From Aphrophora alni (taxonomy: Eukaryota; Arthropoda; Insecta; Hemiptera; Aphrophoridae), in assembly GCA_963513935.1 (NCBI GenBank), contig OY740772.1, positions 11,130,098 to 11,194,097 on the forward strand: a stretch of 64,000 bases of DNA, given 5' to 3'. The notes beneath the pieces were generated by a model. That model saw only the letters and a program-made list of their open reading frames with translations, had not been told where the DNA came from and ran no database searches. The position numbers and the translations under genes are program-made. Below, piece by piece: positions 1 through 11,740 of this stretch. Each line of letters begins with the position of its first letter. Positions within the stretch are counted from its first letter, which is position 1.

Positions 1-3000
1 TTAATATTAGTACATACATTTATTTATGAAAGGTTGTTAGTTTGTGTTATTACATTCCCGACTATAAGAGGTAGGCGTTCCCGCAGGGGTGGTCCTTCAG
101 ACCATTTGGGGAGTGACGACCCCACGTACCCGAGTTACCCTCTTAGGTTCAGTCCTAGTCCTGAGGGGATTCTAGCCTACACCTTACCCAGTCCTCCAGC
201 AAATCCTCTACCCCACTCTGAGTAGAGGGTACTTTTGTATTTTCACCAGTAGTTTTTCAGTTGCTTTCTCTCACATCTGTCCTACCAGATTAATCTGGAT
301 AAAATCTTTTTCAGTTTCTTCTTCGTGGACTGATTTATCTTTACAAACAGAGATTGCAGTCATTGGGGAGGTGGCCCTAGTGATATTACACTGTAACTAC
401 GCAAAACACTAAAGAATAGCGTGTGCCCGTGACAAAATTCCTCCATCCTGTTCTTTCCCGTTATAACATTGTAATTCTCCCACCGGTCTTTTCACACAGA
501 TCTACATGTCAAGTGAGTAGAGGATATATTTCTTCCTCTATATTCCATACTAGATGATGGCCCTAGTTTCACCTAGGGATAGTTGAGATAGTTTTATAAA
601 GAATTTTTTTAGCACAACTCTATTGGTGGTGTATGGAAATGAATTATGCCCAAATACAGCAACATACCAAATTTGATCAAAATCGACCCATAAATAACAA
701 AGTTATGATATTTGTTTAAGGGGTAAAAACAACCTTGGAGTGGAACATTTTCAAAATCTTTCCTTAGTACGCGTCTACAGACCTACCCCAAACCAAGTTT
801 AAAAAAAGTGATAGCTCTAGGCTTCTTGGATCCAGAGATATCATGATTAGTTAGTGGATTTCAACTTTTATAATAAAGATACTGTTCTATTTTTTGTTGG
901 AAGACTACACACTATAATATGTGCCTTTACATAGACTTCCACGTACAACCAGAATCCTTCTGTTTTGACTCACTTCAAGGGGAAAGTAATTAAAACTGAC
1001 GTAACACACATGGCAGCCAGAAAGGCATGCAATCCAATAAATACACAAGCTAGATATATAAATAAAACCGGTTAATTAAACTGGTGGTACAAAATATCGT
1101 GTCTTAACGTACCGAAGACTACTGACTTCTTGATTCCTCGGCAACTTTTGGTTTGACCTAATCAACCATTTTAATTGACTTTAAGTTTAAGAACAGCCGC
1201 TCTGTCCAAAATGGGGATGAATCAGACTGCATACTGAAATCTGCAAAGAAATGTTGAGAGACTCTCTTCACTTTGACCTTGAAAATGCAGTGAATATTTG
1301 AGATCCTAGGTTGTTTAATCTTTGAAAAATTAATTAAGTAAAAAAGAGTACTGTAAGAAAAACATACTGTACTTGTTTTTCCTATGACAAGTATATAAAA
1401 TTTTAAATGTATACTGCGTGAAGACAACGTCAAACGATGTAATCAACTTCATGGAAGAGGAAATAATCTATGTAAAAGAAAAACTACTTGTTTTAAAAAG
1501 TTAATTAATTTATTAAACTGGAAGAATATTGTTTTAAGTGGCTGTGTATTGCAAGAAGAAGAGTCTTGCTTTTACAAACACAGTTACAAAGTTTGTTGCA
1601 GATTTTATGATTACGAAAAACACTCCATAAATAAAAATACAAATCTGTGAGTTGGAAAGAAAAGGAAACAAGGTCAAAGAAGTGGCTACATTAATTTGTT
1701 TTGATTCTAAGATAGTTTCATTTAGAGGAAAGATTTAATTTTAATGTACTACCTTAAGGATAAAACAGCAGAACAGTTGGCTCAGAAAATCACTTCAACC
1801 CATCTTAAAAGATCCTACTTCTGTCAACTTTACTTTTAATTTTAGACGCATTTATGCAACAACAAATTATAAAGAAAACGCCTATTCGTAATTCGTAAAT
1901 ATCAAAAAATCATTTCGGCGATTGGTTGTTTTCAACTGATTCAGCTTAAAATACTGTTGTCCCTCATGCTCATATAAAATTATCGTTAAGTAATATTAAT
2001 ATTTTAAAATTAGTGTTTCTATTAAATAATATTTTAGATGTTTAGGAACAAATTCTCGTGCTATAAATCAGTTAATCGTTCAGATAATATTAACATACAG
2101 ACATCAACGTGAACTTTTTATTTTGTTATTACGAATATTTTAAACCTTCAAATATAACATGTAGTTAAAGAACACGACGAGACCATGGAATGAACACCAA
2201 TTATTGTTATTCTTAAGACACGTACTTATATTAGTAATAAAACTCTTTCATAAAAACAAAAAATATTTTCTTTTGTTTTTATATTTGGAAAAAATTAAAA
2301 ATTGTAAAAATATGCATATGCACAGATCGGTTGAAACGAAAGTTGTACACCTTCCTCCAATTTGACTTTGTTATTAATAATAACAAAGTCAACACTGTTA
2401 ATTTTAAAACAGTGGATAGTTGTCATTATTTTCTAATATTTAAAATTATTGATTTGAGTTTTCCGTTGCATAGATCTGTCTAAAACATCAGTAAGGTTGG
2501 CAGAAATAAGCTCCTAGCACGAAATTTTCGAGCTCCGTTGACTGTAAACACAGATTGATTTCAATAAAATATACTTTATTTATAAATAAAGACGATTCAA
2601 TAACTATGTGATCATCTACGGTTGATTAAGGATAGGTGGTTTTGTGAAGATGCGTTCGTAAACACCTGAAAATGTCAACTTAGTTGTTGAAACGTCCGAT
2701 TGTTGAAAATATACAATTTCGTTTCGACCTTGTTAGGAGTTTTAGCTGAAATATTATTTGCGAAAAGTTAATTACAATAGCTGCCATTTTTTAATTTATG
2801 AATCCATCATTTTGTTAAACATATATAGTCCAAATTATTTAAAAATATATTTTCATCACATTTAATGACGATTTTTAAATTCAATCACTTATATAGTAAA
2901 GCAACACTCATGACGTGTTCTTGTGGTGTGATCAATGTACATTTCATACAACTAGGTAACAGTGTTGCCATGATGATGAGTGCGATTGTTGTATCAGGTA

Positions 3001-3769
3001 AGAAGTACGCTAATAACACAATAATCTTTGTTCTAAGCCGAGACGTTATTAAGCAGCTTCCATTTTAAATTACTTGAAATAAGCTTTTACTCGCAGAAAT
3101 CTGCCAAAATGGTTTAAATCTACTTAAATGAAATTTAATTATTCAAATCCACTCATATAATTGAATAAGATTATATTCTGTAGTATTCATTTTTGAACAG
3201 CCAGTAAGTCTTTGGTACAATATTTTCGAGGCCTTTACTTAATGTATAACTGATACACGACGTTTCAACATTATTAATTAACTCCCGTTATCAAGTGTTA
3301 AACCTGGAATGTTATAAATGTGAAAGGTGCCAAAAAAGTAGCCATATTGGTAACTAAAACAGTAATCTGAGAACGGAATCCAGAGCTAAAGGTTGATCTG
3401 AACTGTCAAAATATCCAAAACTCTATACAAACTTGAACAGTAAAAATACAAATCACAGACTTACATAACACAAGGAATAATAGGGGTTGTATGCCAAAGG
3501 CTTAGTTACCAAGCGTAGTCATCTTCCTCAGTTGTACCTCTACACGAAGGTTCTTAGTAATAAACCTTCAGATTTCAAAGTAGCCATACTGTCGTGGTAT
3601 TGTGCACGACCTACATTTCTTAAGAATACTGCCTAAAAGTTATCCAACTGCCACAACAGGAATAACCTTTCACTCTTATTTACTACACTTTATGAAACAA
3701 CACTGTTGTTTGATTCTAGTGTGGTAAGCCATTTTACTACTCTAATATTTTGAAAAACAAACTATTTCA
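1..3769. other. Unassigned AT-rich sequence
   Basis: No gene, RNA or known element is recognised. Positions about 60-230 are richer in G and C than the surroundings and could be a repeat or transcript-end fragment. They contain a 63-codon open frame (34-225) with no family resemblance. The short open frames at 1158-1433 (minus) and 2865-3068 (plus) look like chance. Around 620-850 there is prose-like non-coding sequence of a kind often seen in decayed insect repeats, but I cannot name it. Confidence 0.5.
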
Positions 3770-3916
3770 AAGTGTTCTGGTAGCTCAGTGGTTGAAGTCG
3801 TCAATTCACGGAGAAGGCTTGAAAACGTGGATTCTCATCCCATTAAAAAGGTTCATTTGGTTTCTTTCAACCTGTTGTAAGATGGAGGGAGGGCCCACTA
3901 TAATAAACGGTTGTTG
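3770..3916 (+). repeat. tRNA-derived SINE, copy 1
   Basis: The left end reads like a tRNA gene. A box A match (TAGCTCAGTGG, 3781-3791) is followed about 40 bp later by a degenerate box B (GGATTCTCATCC). Behind it is a non-tRNA body ending in a GGAGGGAGGGCCCACTATAA-like segment and AATAAACGG. The same head and tail occur on the minus strand at 45300-45460, and the body alone at 27076-27206 and 32348-32449. This is the structure of a Pol III-transcribed SINE. Box B is damaged here, so this copy is probably silent. Confidence 0.82.
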
Positions 3917-4420
3917 ATATGAATTGAAATTTGACGGAGTTGATTGAAATCAAACTGAATTCCATTTTATAAATTTGATTTTAATAGAAGTGCTAAAAGT
4001 TATATAGGCTATGATATATTAAAATATATATTTAAAATTTTGATATTTTGCTATTCACTGACTTAACGTAATATCCATTTATGTCATCATCAGATTCAAT
4101 TAAATATTTCGCTCATTACGCGTGAAAACAACTAATTTGTCTTAATTTACCATTTAGCAACATATCTTTAAACACTCATATTTTACCAAAATTGATTAAT
4201 CCAATTTTTAAATTTCGATCTGTTTTCATTTTCATTGACAATAAATAACTCTTGATTTGAAATTTTCTAAAAATTTACGACAAATATTTCTAGTTTTATT
4301 AGATTTTAAAGTGTATTGGCGTGTGAGAAAGTTAAATATATGTTTTGCATCTATTATTTATGTTTTTGTAAATTCCTTCCCATTAAGTCTAAGGAAATAA
4401 GAATAAACTGTGTTTTATAA

Positions 4421-4550
4421 GTTGTGGTTTGGTTGGTGTAGCTGGTGTATCACTGAAGAGGACGACCTTGTCGTTGAAACGCGTCTGATACTGAGGCGTA
4501 TTTTTTTATGAGAATTGTGTTCTGTGTGTTTATTATACTGTGAAATAGAG
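4421..4550 (+). repeat. Hammerhead-motif repeat, family 1, copy A
   Basis: About 130 bp is shared with a minus-strand copy at 42191-42320. The conserved part runs from GTTGTGGTTTGGTTGG through the hammerhead-like core and an AT-rich stretch to a TGAGAATTGTGTTCTGTGTG block. This copy has a 9-bp internal duplication (GGTGTAGCTGGTGTA) just before the core that the other lacks. No protein is encoded. It may be a non-autonomous retroelement or a remnant of a Penelope-type terminal repeat; the class is inferred only from the motif. Confidence 0.7.
4447..4491 (+). ncRNA. Hammerhead-ribozyme-like motif A
   Basis: Seen in order: arm GTATCA (4447-4452), core CTGAAGA (4453-4459), one extra G (4460), stem II GACGAC (4461-4466) paired across a CTT loop with GTCGTT (4470-4475), GAAA (4476-4479), palindrome ACGCGT (4479-4484), C (4485), then arm TGATAC (4486-4491), an exact complement of the first arm. 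These are the parts of a type I hammerhead with a very short stem III. Cleavage would fall after C4485. Penelope-like elements are known to carry such minimal motifs. The extra G before stem II is non-canonical, so self-cleavage is uncertain. Confidence 0.6.
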
Positions 4551-5212
4551 ATTTTCTCGAAATAAGCTAACGAATTTTATTTAAAAAATGTCCATAATAA
4601 AGACTCAGAATCCTTTCTTGATCATTTTTACAAAATTCGTTTGATTATAAATTTTATTTTATTTTGGAAGAGTTATAATTGAAAAAATCGTAGTAAGCCT
4701 ATGTTCTTCTACTTTCAGAAAAACCAAATGTAACGTTTTTCAAATTCTACTTGTCCTTGTTACGCTAATGCATTTAGTAATGTATGTGTTTATTTGATAC
4801 CCATCAGTACAACCCTTTGATTATTATACCTCACGCATAACACGCAAACATACCACGCATAGCTCATTTCCCTGAGAGGGGTTGTTTCTAATAGCATTCT
4901 TTGTTTTGGTCTCTACTAAATATGGTTTGATTGTAAACATGAAAAAACAAGTCGAACTTAAATATACACGCGAAATTCTATTGTTAAAAACAAACTTTTA
5001 CGAGAAAAAAAATACTCGGTAACTTCAACCTTAAATTTAATATATTCATTACTCTTTTCCTCTTACACGCTAGTCTATATGTTAGGTGAAAAGGAACTGA
5101 AAAACTGTTTCAAATATATTCAAATTTTGTCATATTTTATTCAAAAATGATTAAAACAGGAATCAACTGAAATTCCGAACTATTAATGGTGATTTGTTTC
5201 TAATTTTGAAGA

Positions 5213-5400
5213 CCCTCTGGGCCCTTACTTATAGTAAGTACGGATTTGGCAATCCCGAGGGTACCTAGCTGGATTTATACCTTTTTACGTAGACATGGGT
5301 GAGATTACTCTCTTCCATCTTTCTTTCAGGTCTCTCTTAACCAACTTTTGTTTTCTTCCGACACTGACGATAATAGAGTATTCTTGAGCTAAGAGTTATT
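5213..5400 (+). repeat. Dispersed repeat R1, copy 1
   Basis: A recognisable chain of blocks (TATAGTAAGTAC, TTTGGCAATCCCGAGG, ACCTAGCTGGATTTATACC, TACGTAGACATGG, then a pyrimidine-rich CTCTCTTCC part) recurs at 11573-11740 on the plus strand and at 44690-44920 on the minus strand. Its first about 60 bp is the ancestor-like form of the 81-bp minisatellite unit at 50086-51023. No coding capacity is seen; class unknown. Confidence 0.7.
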
Positions 5401-5534
5401 TTCTTCTTTTCTATAAGGCGATGATGACCAAAAGATTTTTGCTTTTAAAAAACAACAAGGAAAACCTAACATTGAGGTTATGTTTTTATAAACAATCTGT
5501 TTTTTGAATAGTAATTTTCTATAAATAAATAAAG

Positions 5535-5690
5535 ATACTTCTATAAATAATAAAGATTAACTTGTGAGATAATATAATTAGGTAGAAAAAACTCGAACAC
5601 ACGATCTCACAAAAATTATGTTTACTTAATCAAACGCGTTTCAACGACATAGTCGCCACCCCCAGCGATACATGAGCTACAATAACAAAA
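5535..5690 (-). repeat. Hammerhead-motif repeat, family 2, copy C
   Basis: On the minus strand this reads GTAGCTCATGTATCG, a damaged core, stem II, GAAACGCGTT, TGATTA, then the tail TTTTTGTGAGAT...GTGTTC shared with the copies at 8742-8895 and 11270-11520. The motif spans 5628-5671. The CTGANGA core has decayed to CTGGGGG, so this copy should be inactive. Stem II (GGCGAC with GTCGTT), GAAA and ACGCGT are kept. Confidence 0.65.
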
Positions 5691-6335
5691 GTTTAACTTA
5701 TATAATGTAGAAATCTACGGAATCCTATAAATGAGTTTTTCTAGTCAAATGCGCTCTTTCACGATGTAAAACATCGGATGTTCAATGTCAGGTGTCATTG
5801 TGTATGATGATCAAATCATTAAATCAATGTATAGTTTTGTACAAATAAAATGTTTATCAGACGAAATTGCGTTAACATTTGGTGAATTATCAATTCGTTA
5901 TGAAATATATGTATTAACTAGGAGCCATGTTTTACAAAACCTATTTAATTAAACAACAATATTTAATTTACAGATGGATTACATTTGAAATGTTTTGAAG
6001 CTTCGCTCGTAACTTTATACTCCTGAGGGAAAGCACGTACATTTCATCCCAATTCCCTGTTTTCCTTCCAGGCTTGCGTTCTAACTCAATTTGAGTTGTC
6101 CTTGTAAATTGAGTTTAGCATGCTTCAACAAGACTAAGGTTCTAAACTGTGTAAGAAATAATCTCAATACAATATACAAATTATACTGGTCAAGAAACAA
6201 ACAGTAAATAAGCATCGCATTAACTTCGTCGTAAAATGACTGACTGTATTAGCGAGAATCTCAGCAATGGAAAATAAAAATATTATAAAAACGTGTACTT
6301 CTTAACTTCCCGTTTGTTAATAATATTATTTTTTA

Positions 6336-6763
6336 TAATAATAAATCAATTTTTTTTTAAAATGTTTAACATACCACTTTTTTAAAACGGACTAAAAAGT
6401 ATAAAACAATTTTTCATGACCCTTCTACAATTTTGAAGGAGGATTGTTAGTGGCTATGGATATATTTAGAATAATTGGCGAGAAAAACGTGGGGCGCAGC
6501 CAGTAAATAATACAAGTAGACAATCCGGATGAATTCACAGCTAATTTCAGTGAATCGGAAATGAGATACACTTAAATTAAATTTATTTACTCCTCCTTAA
6601 CTATCATAGTCCCACGTTTTTCTCTCCAAGTATTTCAAATATATCCATAGCCACTAACAATCCTCCAGCAAAATTGTAGAAGGGTAATGAAAAGTTATTT
6701 TATACTTTTTAGTCCGTTTTAAAAACATGGTGTGTTAAAACAATATTATTTGATTTATTATTT
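6336..6763. mobile_element. Fold-back (MITE-like) element with about 150-bp arms
   Basis: The sequence at about 6336-6494 is the imperfect reverse complement of about 6610-6763. Shared blocks include ACGGACTAAAAAGTATA, GGAGGATTGTTAGTGGCTATGG and GAGAAAAACGTGGG. The loop (about 115 bp) carries no gene. Outer ends lie in AT-rich sequence, so exact termini and a target duplication are not resolvable by eye. A single arm recurs at 7198-7275, and a related smaller fold-back with the same CCCCACGTTTTTC inner block is at 24444-24706. Confidence 0.75.
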
Positions 6764-7144
6764 TCTATTTTTTAATCTCATGTCCGGATGAAAGATTTCA
6801 ATCGGTTCTGTATATATTGATGAGACTCTGACGGAGACATATAGGAAATTCCCAATTCATTTCACATCCTGTTTAGCTGCAAATGTCTGAAATTCAAAAT
6901 ATTACCTCTTATTACCTATAATAGTTCTATTAGTCTTGTAACTCTGAAAATCAAACTAAAGAAGTAAACAAAATGTATTTTATTTTTGTCATGTACATGA
7001 ATTAAAACAATACAATGTCATATCCTTCTCCATTACAAATTGTAAATTGTAACTTATGGTGGTGATGGTCGTATTGACGCATTCTCCCCATCTCCGTCAT
7101 GGCATCATGGTGTTTTGCCAGTGAGTTTTGAGCAATCGAGCTCA

Positions 7145-7275
7145 TTTTTTTTTTTTTTTTTCTTTTTTTTTCTTTTTTTTTTCTTTTCTTTTTTTTAGAT
7201 TTCTTATTATACTTTTCAGTTCGTTTTAAAAACGTGGTATGTTAAAAATTTTGTTTTATTTTATTTATTATTAAT
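7145..7275. repeat. Pyrimidine tract plus solo fold-back arm
   Basis: 7145-7196 is almost pure T with scattered C. Directly after it, 7198-7275 matches the right arm of the 6336-6763 fold-back (ATACTTTT..AGT.CGTTTTAAAAACGTGG, then GTTAAAA and AT-rich end). This looks like a broken second copy of the same element. Confidence 0.6.
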
Positions 7276-7782
7276 CCAATAACTCCCACAAGCCATGAAA
7301 AAACTGGTCTCATCCTACTTCAATATTCCGGTTACCAGTCAAAAGCGATAACTCGGTTAAAAAAATCTATATTATTTTTATTTCTTTAAATAAATATTGT
7401 TTAAACAAATGTAGAGACAGGAAACCAACTGAATATTGTATTGTCATCCAATTTTGACCTAAGTTCAAAATTTAGGGTTCTAGCTAATTTGGAAGTTAGT
7501 TTAAACTCGATTGCAAAATTCCACCCGGACAGACTGACAGATATAACGGAAACCGAACTAATAAAAACGTAGGAAAAAAAAAGAAGGATACATTTTTTTG
7601 ATAATTTTATCGGGTTTTGGTTTTTTTACCTTTTACGTCAGGTTTCTATTTGTGCAATTATTTTATTAAAGATACTTTTTAAATAAAATAAAGTCACTTT
7701 TTTCTACGTGAAATTATTCAACCTTTATTTAATATTTTAATATGATGTTTTTCCCAGGTCATTTGAAATTTAATATAATATA

Positions 7783-7973
7783 ATTCACTATAATAATTTG
7801 AATTTGCCCCTAACCACAATCACTGGAACTTAGTAAAACACAATTATCTGATTAATTGTTCTTTATTAATTATATCCACTTAAGTGATTATATGATTATT
7901 ATTATTAAGTGATTATATCTATTAAGTTCCAGTGATTGTGGTTAGGGGCAAATTCAAATTATTATTGTGAATT
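7783..7973. repeat. Near-perfect inverted repeat, 51-bp arms
   Basis: 7783-7833 is the reverse complement of 7923-7973 with about one mismatch. The arms contain TTTGCCCCTAACCACAATCACTGGAACTT and its complement. The 89-bp loop is AT-rich with repeated TTAAGTGATTATAT words. Such a stem would extrude or transcribe as a long hairpin. Most likely a small MITE-type element; no open frame is present. Confidence 0.8.
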
Positions 7974-8741
7974 TCACCACAGTGCTCAACAAGATTGTAT
8001 CATAATTCACTATGTTTAATAAAATCACAAACTAGGAAATAAACAAAAAAGATATTTTTGTATTGTTATTTCTTAAAACAATAAAAAACTTAAATAACAA
8101 TAAATAAATCCACATTCCACTGAACGTTACCAATTAGAGAATCCAACGAAGCATTCGATGATCACAATTACAGAGAAATTTGGAGAATTTAATGGTTGGA
8201 TAAGCAATGGAACTTGGGGTGATAAATTATATCTTATTCTAGATCAGAAAACTCATCTCTTAAATCGTTACTCCAGACTCGGTATACTAAGGAGAGGGGG
8301 TGATATAGTACGAAATTATTTAATGTAAACATTATTGCTTCAAATCGTTTTCAGAAAAAAATAACAAAAATAAGAAAATTTTTGTGGTATTACCATTTGA
8401 TTTGTACAATATTTTGTGGACAATGATATTATTTAACTTTTCTATCATTTTTTAGAAGCTTATTGTGTGGTATATTGGTAACTAACAAAACCAACAGGAA
8501 TATTTTGTTTTGTTTAAATTCTTTGCTTCAAAAATTTTACTTATTTAAACCTCAAAAGAAATTTATTTTGCTTTGCTAGGAAAAAAAATAAAAATTAGTT
8601 CATTTGAAAAAAAACTATAGGAAACCAACGATGTAAATCAGTTATTCAATTTATGGAACTTGGATACAGTCAGATTCCTTGCCTCCTACTTACTTTCTAT
8701 ATTATGTGTAGCAGTGTTCATAAGGTGTAGTATATATAAAT

Positions 8742-8895
8742 AAATATTGAGCTTGGCTTGTGATATAATATTAGATTTAAAATACTGGAACACAAATCTC
8801 ACAAAAAATACGTTAACTCTTAATCAATCGCATTTCAACGACTAAATCGCCATCCTCTGTGATACTTGAGCTACAATAACTAAACTATAACTTAA
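8742..8895 (-). repeat. Hammerhead-motif repeat, family 2, copy D
   Basis: Minus-strand copy aligned with 5535-5690 and 11270-11520, from TTATTGTAGCTCAAGTATCA to GTGAGATTTGTGTTCCAG and an AATATTGAGCTTGGCTTGTGA-like tail. The motif is at 8821-8865. The core is mutated to CAGAGGA and the palindrome to ATGCGAT, so it is a decayed copy. Confidence 0.62.
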
Positions 8896-9008
8896 ACGGT
8901 TATAGTTTTGTTAAACGTTATTTTTGTAAGATCTTGTATTCCAGTTTTTTTGTTATGTGGTATATATCAATCTTCTAAATGGTTGAACATAAAAAGTTCG
9001 TTTATTTC

Positions 9009-9762
9009 AGTTTTGATAGTTTTAAATTTTGACAGGAATCTTGGATCCGCCGTCTTGAAATAGGGTTTTTTTAATTATGAATAGACACATGTGACACATG
9101 TTTTTACATTGGTTTTTTTTCTAGATTTAATGTATATTTCGTTTTTTACATATCATTTCTTTGAAATGTTATCAACTAATACAACTACAAATCATATAAA
9201 ATCCTAATTTACAGGTGGAAAAATGAGTTGCAAACTTACCTTTAAACACGAATATGCTGTAGTTTTTTACTTGTAATTTTCAAACATGTTCCAATTGTTA
9301 TCCTAGAGATATTTGGCACAGTTCTAAACCGTTATAAAATTCACAAACTACTTTAGAAATGTGTGATCAGTAATAGCGTTAATTTCTGTTCGTATCCTAT
9401 TTTTAGTTAATTTATGTTGTGTGGTTTGTTAAAAATACATCTTACTTTTTAAATATTCAAATAGGAAGTAATCAAGAGGAAGAAGGTCAGGAAAAACTAC
9501 GGCATGTATATGTTTAACGATAAGTACTCAACTCATTTGTCCACCTGTAAATTAAGATTTTATATGATTTGTAGTTGTATTAGTTGATAACTTTTTAAGA
9601 AAATGATATATTAAATAAAAACAGAATTTAACCAAAACGAGAATAAAAAAACAATGTAAAAACATGTGTTACATGACCTCATTCCTATTTAAAAATTTAA
9701 CCTAATTTCAACCACAATCCACAATAGTTGTGGATACATGAAAATTTACAACTATCAAAACT
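9009..9762. mobile_element. Long inverted-repeat element, arms about 220-235 bp
   Basis: Left arm 9009-9230 is the imperfect reverse complement of right arm 9529-9762. Matching blocks include AGTTTTGATAGTT, ACACATGTTTTTACATTG, TATCAACTAATACAACTAC, ATCATATAAAATC, TTTACAGGTGGA and CAACTCATTT. The inner about 300 bp has no recognisable gene. Terminal inverted repeats of this length suggest a non-autonomous DNA transposon. The superfamily is not assignable without a clear target duplication. Confidence 0.75.
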
Positions 9763-9949
9763 GCAAGTAAATATTGTCATATAAACATATAAAAAACACA
9801 CTTTTATGTTCTGCCGTTTTAAGAATTTTTTTTATATATTTCATACTTTATAAAGATTCTTCGTCCAACTCACTGCAATCTAGTGGGATAGAAAAATTCA
9901 AACACAAATAACGAACTGTATACACGTCTTTGTGCTTTATCAGATTATT

Positions 9950-10200
9950 AACTTGTTGAATTTTCGGTACAAAGAATTACGTTGGTATTGCAGCTGATTG
10001 TTAGATGTTAGAAAGAGTTTTATCTTCCATTAGCCGTAGATTTTGTGTATGACTTCAATGAAACAAAACCAAGATATGGACATCCCCTGGGTATCGCAAC
10101 CTCACAATCGATTGTGGGAGTGTAAAGATTTTAAGACGTAATCTGTAATCAAACACAAGTGGTCTCGATTTTGTTTTGTAGTGAAGGATTGAAATATTGA
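9950..10200 (+). repeat. Dispersed repeat R3, copy 1
   Basis: Shares an ordered set of words with 18325-18560 and 30200-30440: GGTATTG.AG.TGATTG, TTTTATCTT, GAAACAAAACC, ATCCCCTGGGTA, ACAATCGATTGTG and TTTTAAGACGT. All three copies are in the same direction. No coding capacity or termini were recognised. Confidence 0.65.
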
Positions 10201-11269
10201 GGTATTTGCATTCTCATACATTACGTACATAAACATTTTGGTAAGTTTTAATTGTTAAACAGCTGTGATAACCTCTAGCTAAATATGGGAACAATCAAAC
10301 ATCAAATACACGCATATTTTATCACCAGTTTTGAGGTTATTTAATGCGCTGGGATACATTTTATATTTAGTTAATACTAGACTAAGACTACCAACACTGC
10401 AATTTGTCCTTAGTGTTTTGGGATACTTTGTCGACATGCATTTATAAAATAATACCAGAACAGAAATATGGGACTAAACTTGTAAACCTACTAGACGAGT
10501 TCCTTGACAATCATGTGCAGAAGTGCTAATAAGCGTAGTAAAAAAACTACTAATTCACACTACTTTAGTATTAAATCATTTATGTACGTTTCAAAACCTT
10601 TGATTAATTGCAATGAATTGTCTTCATTAATAATCAATCCCATGGAATAGATAGATATGCTAGAGGGGATGTTTTACTTATGTATGAACTTTCAACATTT
10701 TTACAGTGATTTCAAATTATCGTAATATATTCCGACACTGTGTAAACATTAAAATAAACTGTGTACAAATAATACACTAACTTTCTCAGATACTTGTACA
10801 AAACTAAAGACGAGACAATTAAAAAGATTTTTACCATCTCTCTAAAATTATTAGTTCGGGATTTTATATATCAAAATAGTTGGGAAAATCCACGGATACG
10901 GTCAAATATTTGTAAGTTGATTTGTAAAATAAATTGGTGGAAGAACAATAAACGAATGAAATCAATGTTTGTTGCAAATGTAGTCCATTCGTTGTCTTCT
11001 GTCTAAAAAACCTGTTCAGAATTTATCGGTTAATAAGTGATATTGAACAATGGGCGCCATTTTATAAGGTCAAAATAGTTCAAAGCAATGTTTATAAAAT
11101 TATGACATTTAGATGTTTTTTGATGTAAAAGAAAATTCCTGTTCAATAGTCAACCTATATGAGTTTGAATTATTTTTTTCCCCCAATTCGCTTACTATTT
11201 TTCTAGGTTCCTACTTTCACAATATTATTACGAACTTTTAGAAAAATCTGTATTGATATATAGTTTCAA

Positions 11270-11520
11270 ACATGGCTTGTGTTAGGTAGATTAAAACTAG
11301 AACACAAATCTCGCAAAAATTACGTTTACTTAATCAAACGCGTTTCAACGACAAAGTCGCCATCCTCAGTTATAGTTTAGTTATTGTAGCTCATGTTTCA
11401 CTGAGGATGGCGACTTTGTCGTTGAAATGAGTTTGATTAAGTAAAAGTAATTTTTTGAGAACTGTCTTCAAGTTTTAATCAATCTAACATTATCTCACAA
11501 GTCAAGCTCAATATTTATTT
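11270..11520. repeat. Head-to-head pair of hammerhead-motif repeats (family 2, copies E1/E2)
   Basis: The segment is a large palindrome. E1 (minus; motif 11331-11370) and E2 (plus; motif 11395-11439) face each other across TATAGTTTAGTTATTGTAGC. Each has CTGAGGA, one extra T, stem II GGCGAC-TTT-GTCGTT and GAAA. E1 keeps ACGCGTT but lacks a matching upstream arm. E2 has arms GTTTCA and TGATTA (partial pairing), but its palindrome is mutated to ATGAGT. Both outer tails carry the TGTTAGGTAGATTAAAA/GTTTTAATCAATCTAACA complement. Confidence 0.72.
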
Positions 11521-11572
11521 ATTACTTGTTTTTCTTAATGTTTATTGGTCTACATGAAATTCATTTTAAAGT

Positions 11573-11740
11573 TTGTGTATCCCTCAAGGGATCACTATAG
11601 TGAGTACTGGCTTGGCAATCCCGAGCAAACCTAGCTTGATATAAATCATTTTCTACGTAGTCTTGGTTTCGATCCCTCTCTTTCATCTTTCCTTTGACGT
11701 GATCAACTGTTATTCTCTTCCAATCTGATACAAATAATTA
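11573..11740 (+). repeat. Dispersed repeat R1, copy 2
   Basis: Aligned with 5213-5400: ACTATAGTGAGTACTGGC, TTGGCAATCCCGAG, ACCTAGCTTGATATAAATC, TACGTAGTCTTGG, then CCCTCTCTTTCATC and a GATCAACT...TTCTTCCAATCTGA end. Same family as the minisatellite at 50 kb. Confidence 0.68.

Noticed and set aside
34..225. 63-codon proline-rich frame at the window start
   Set aside because: No motif or neighbour support; short GC-rich patch only.
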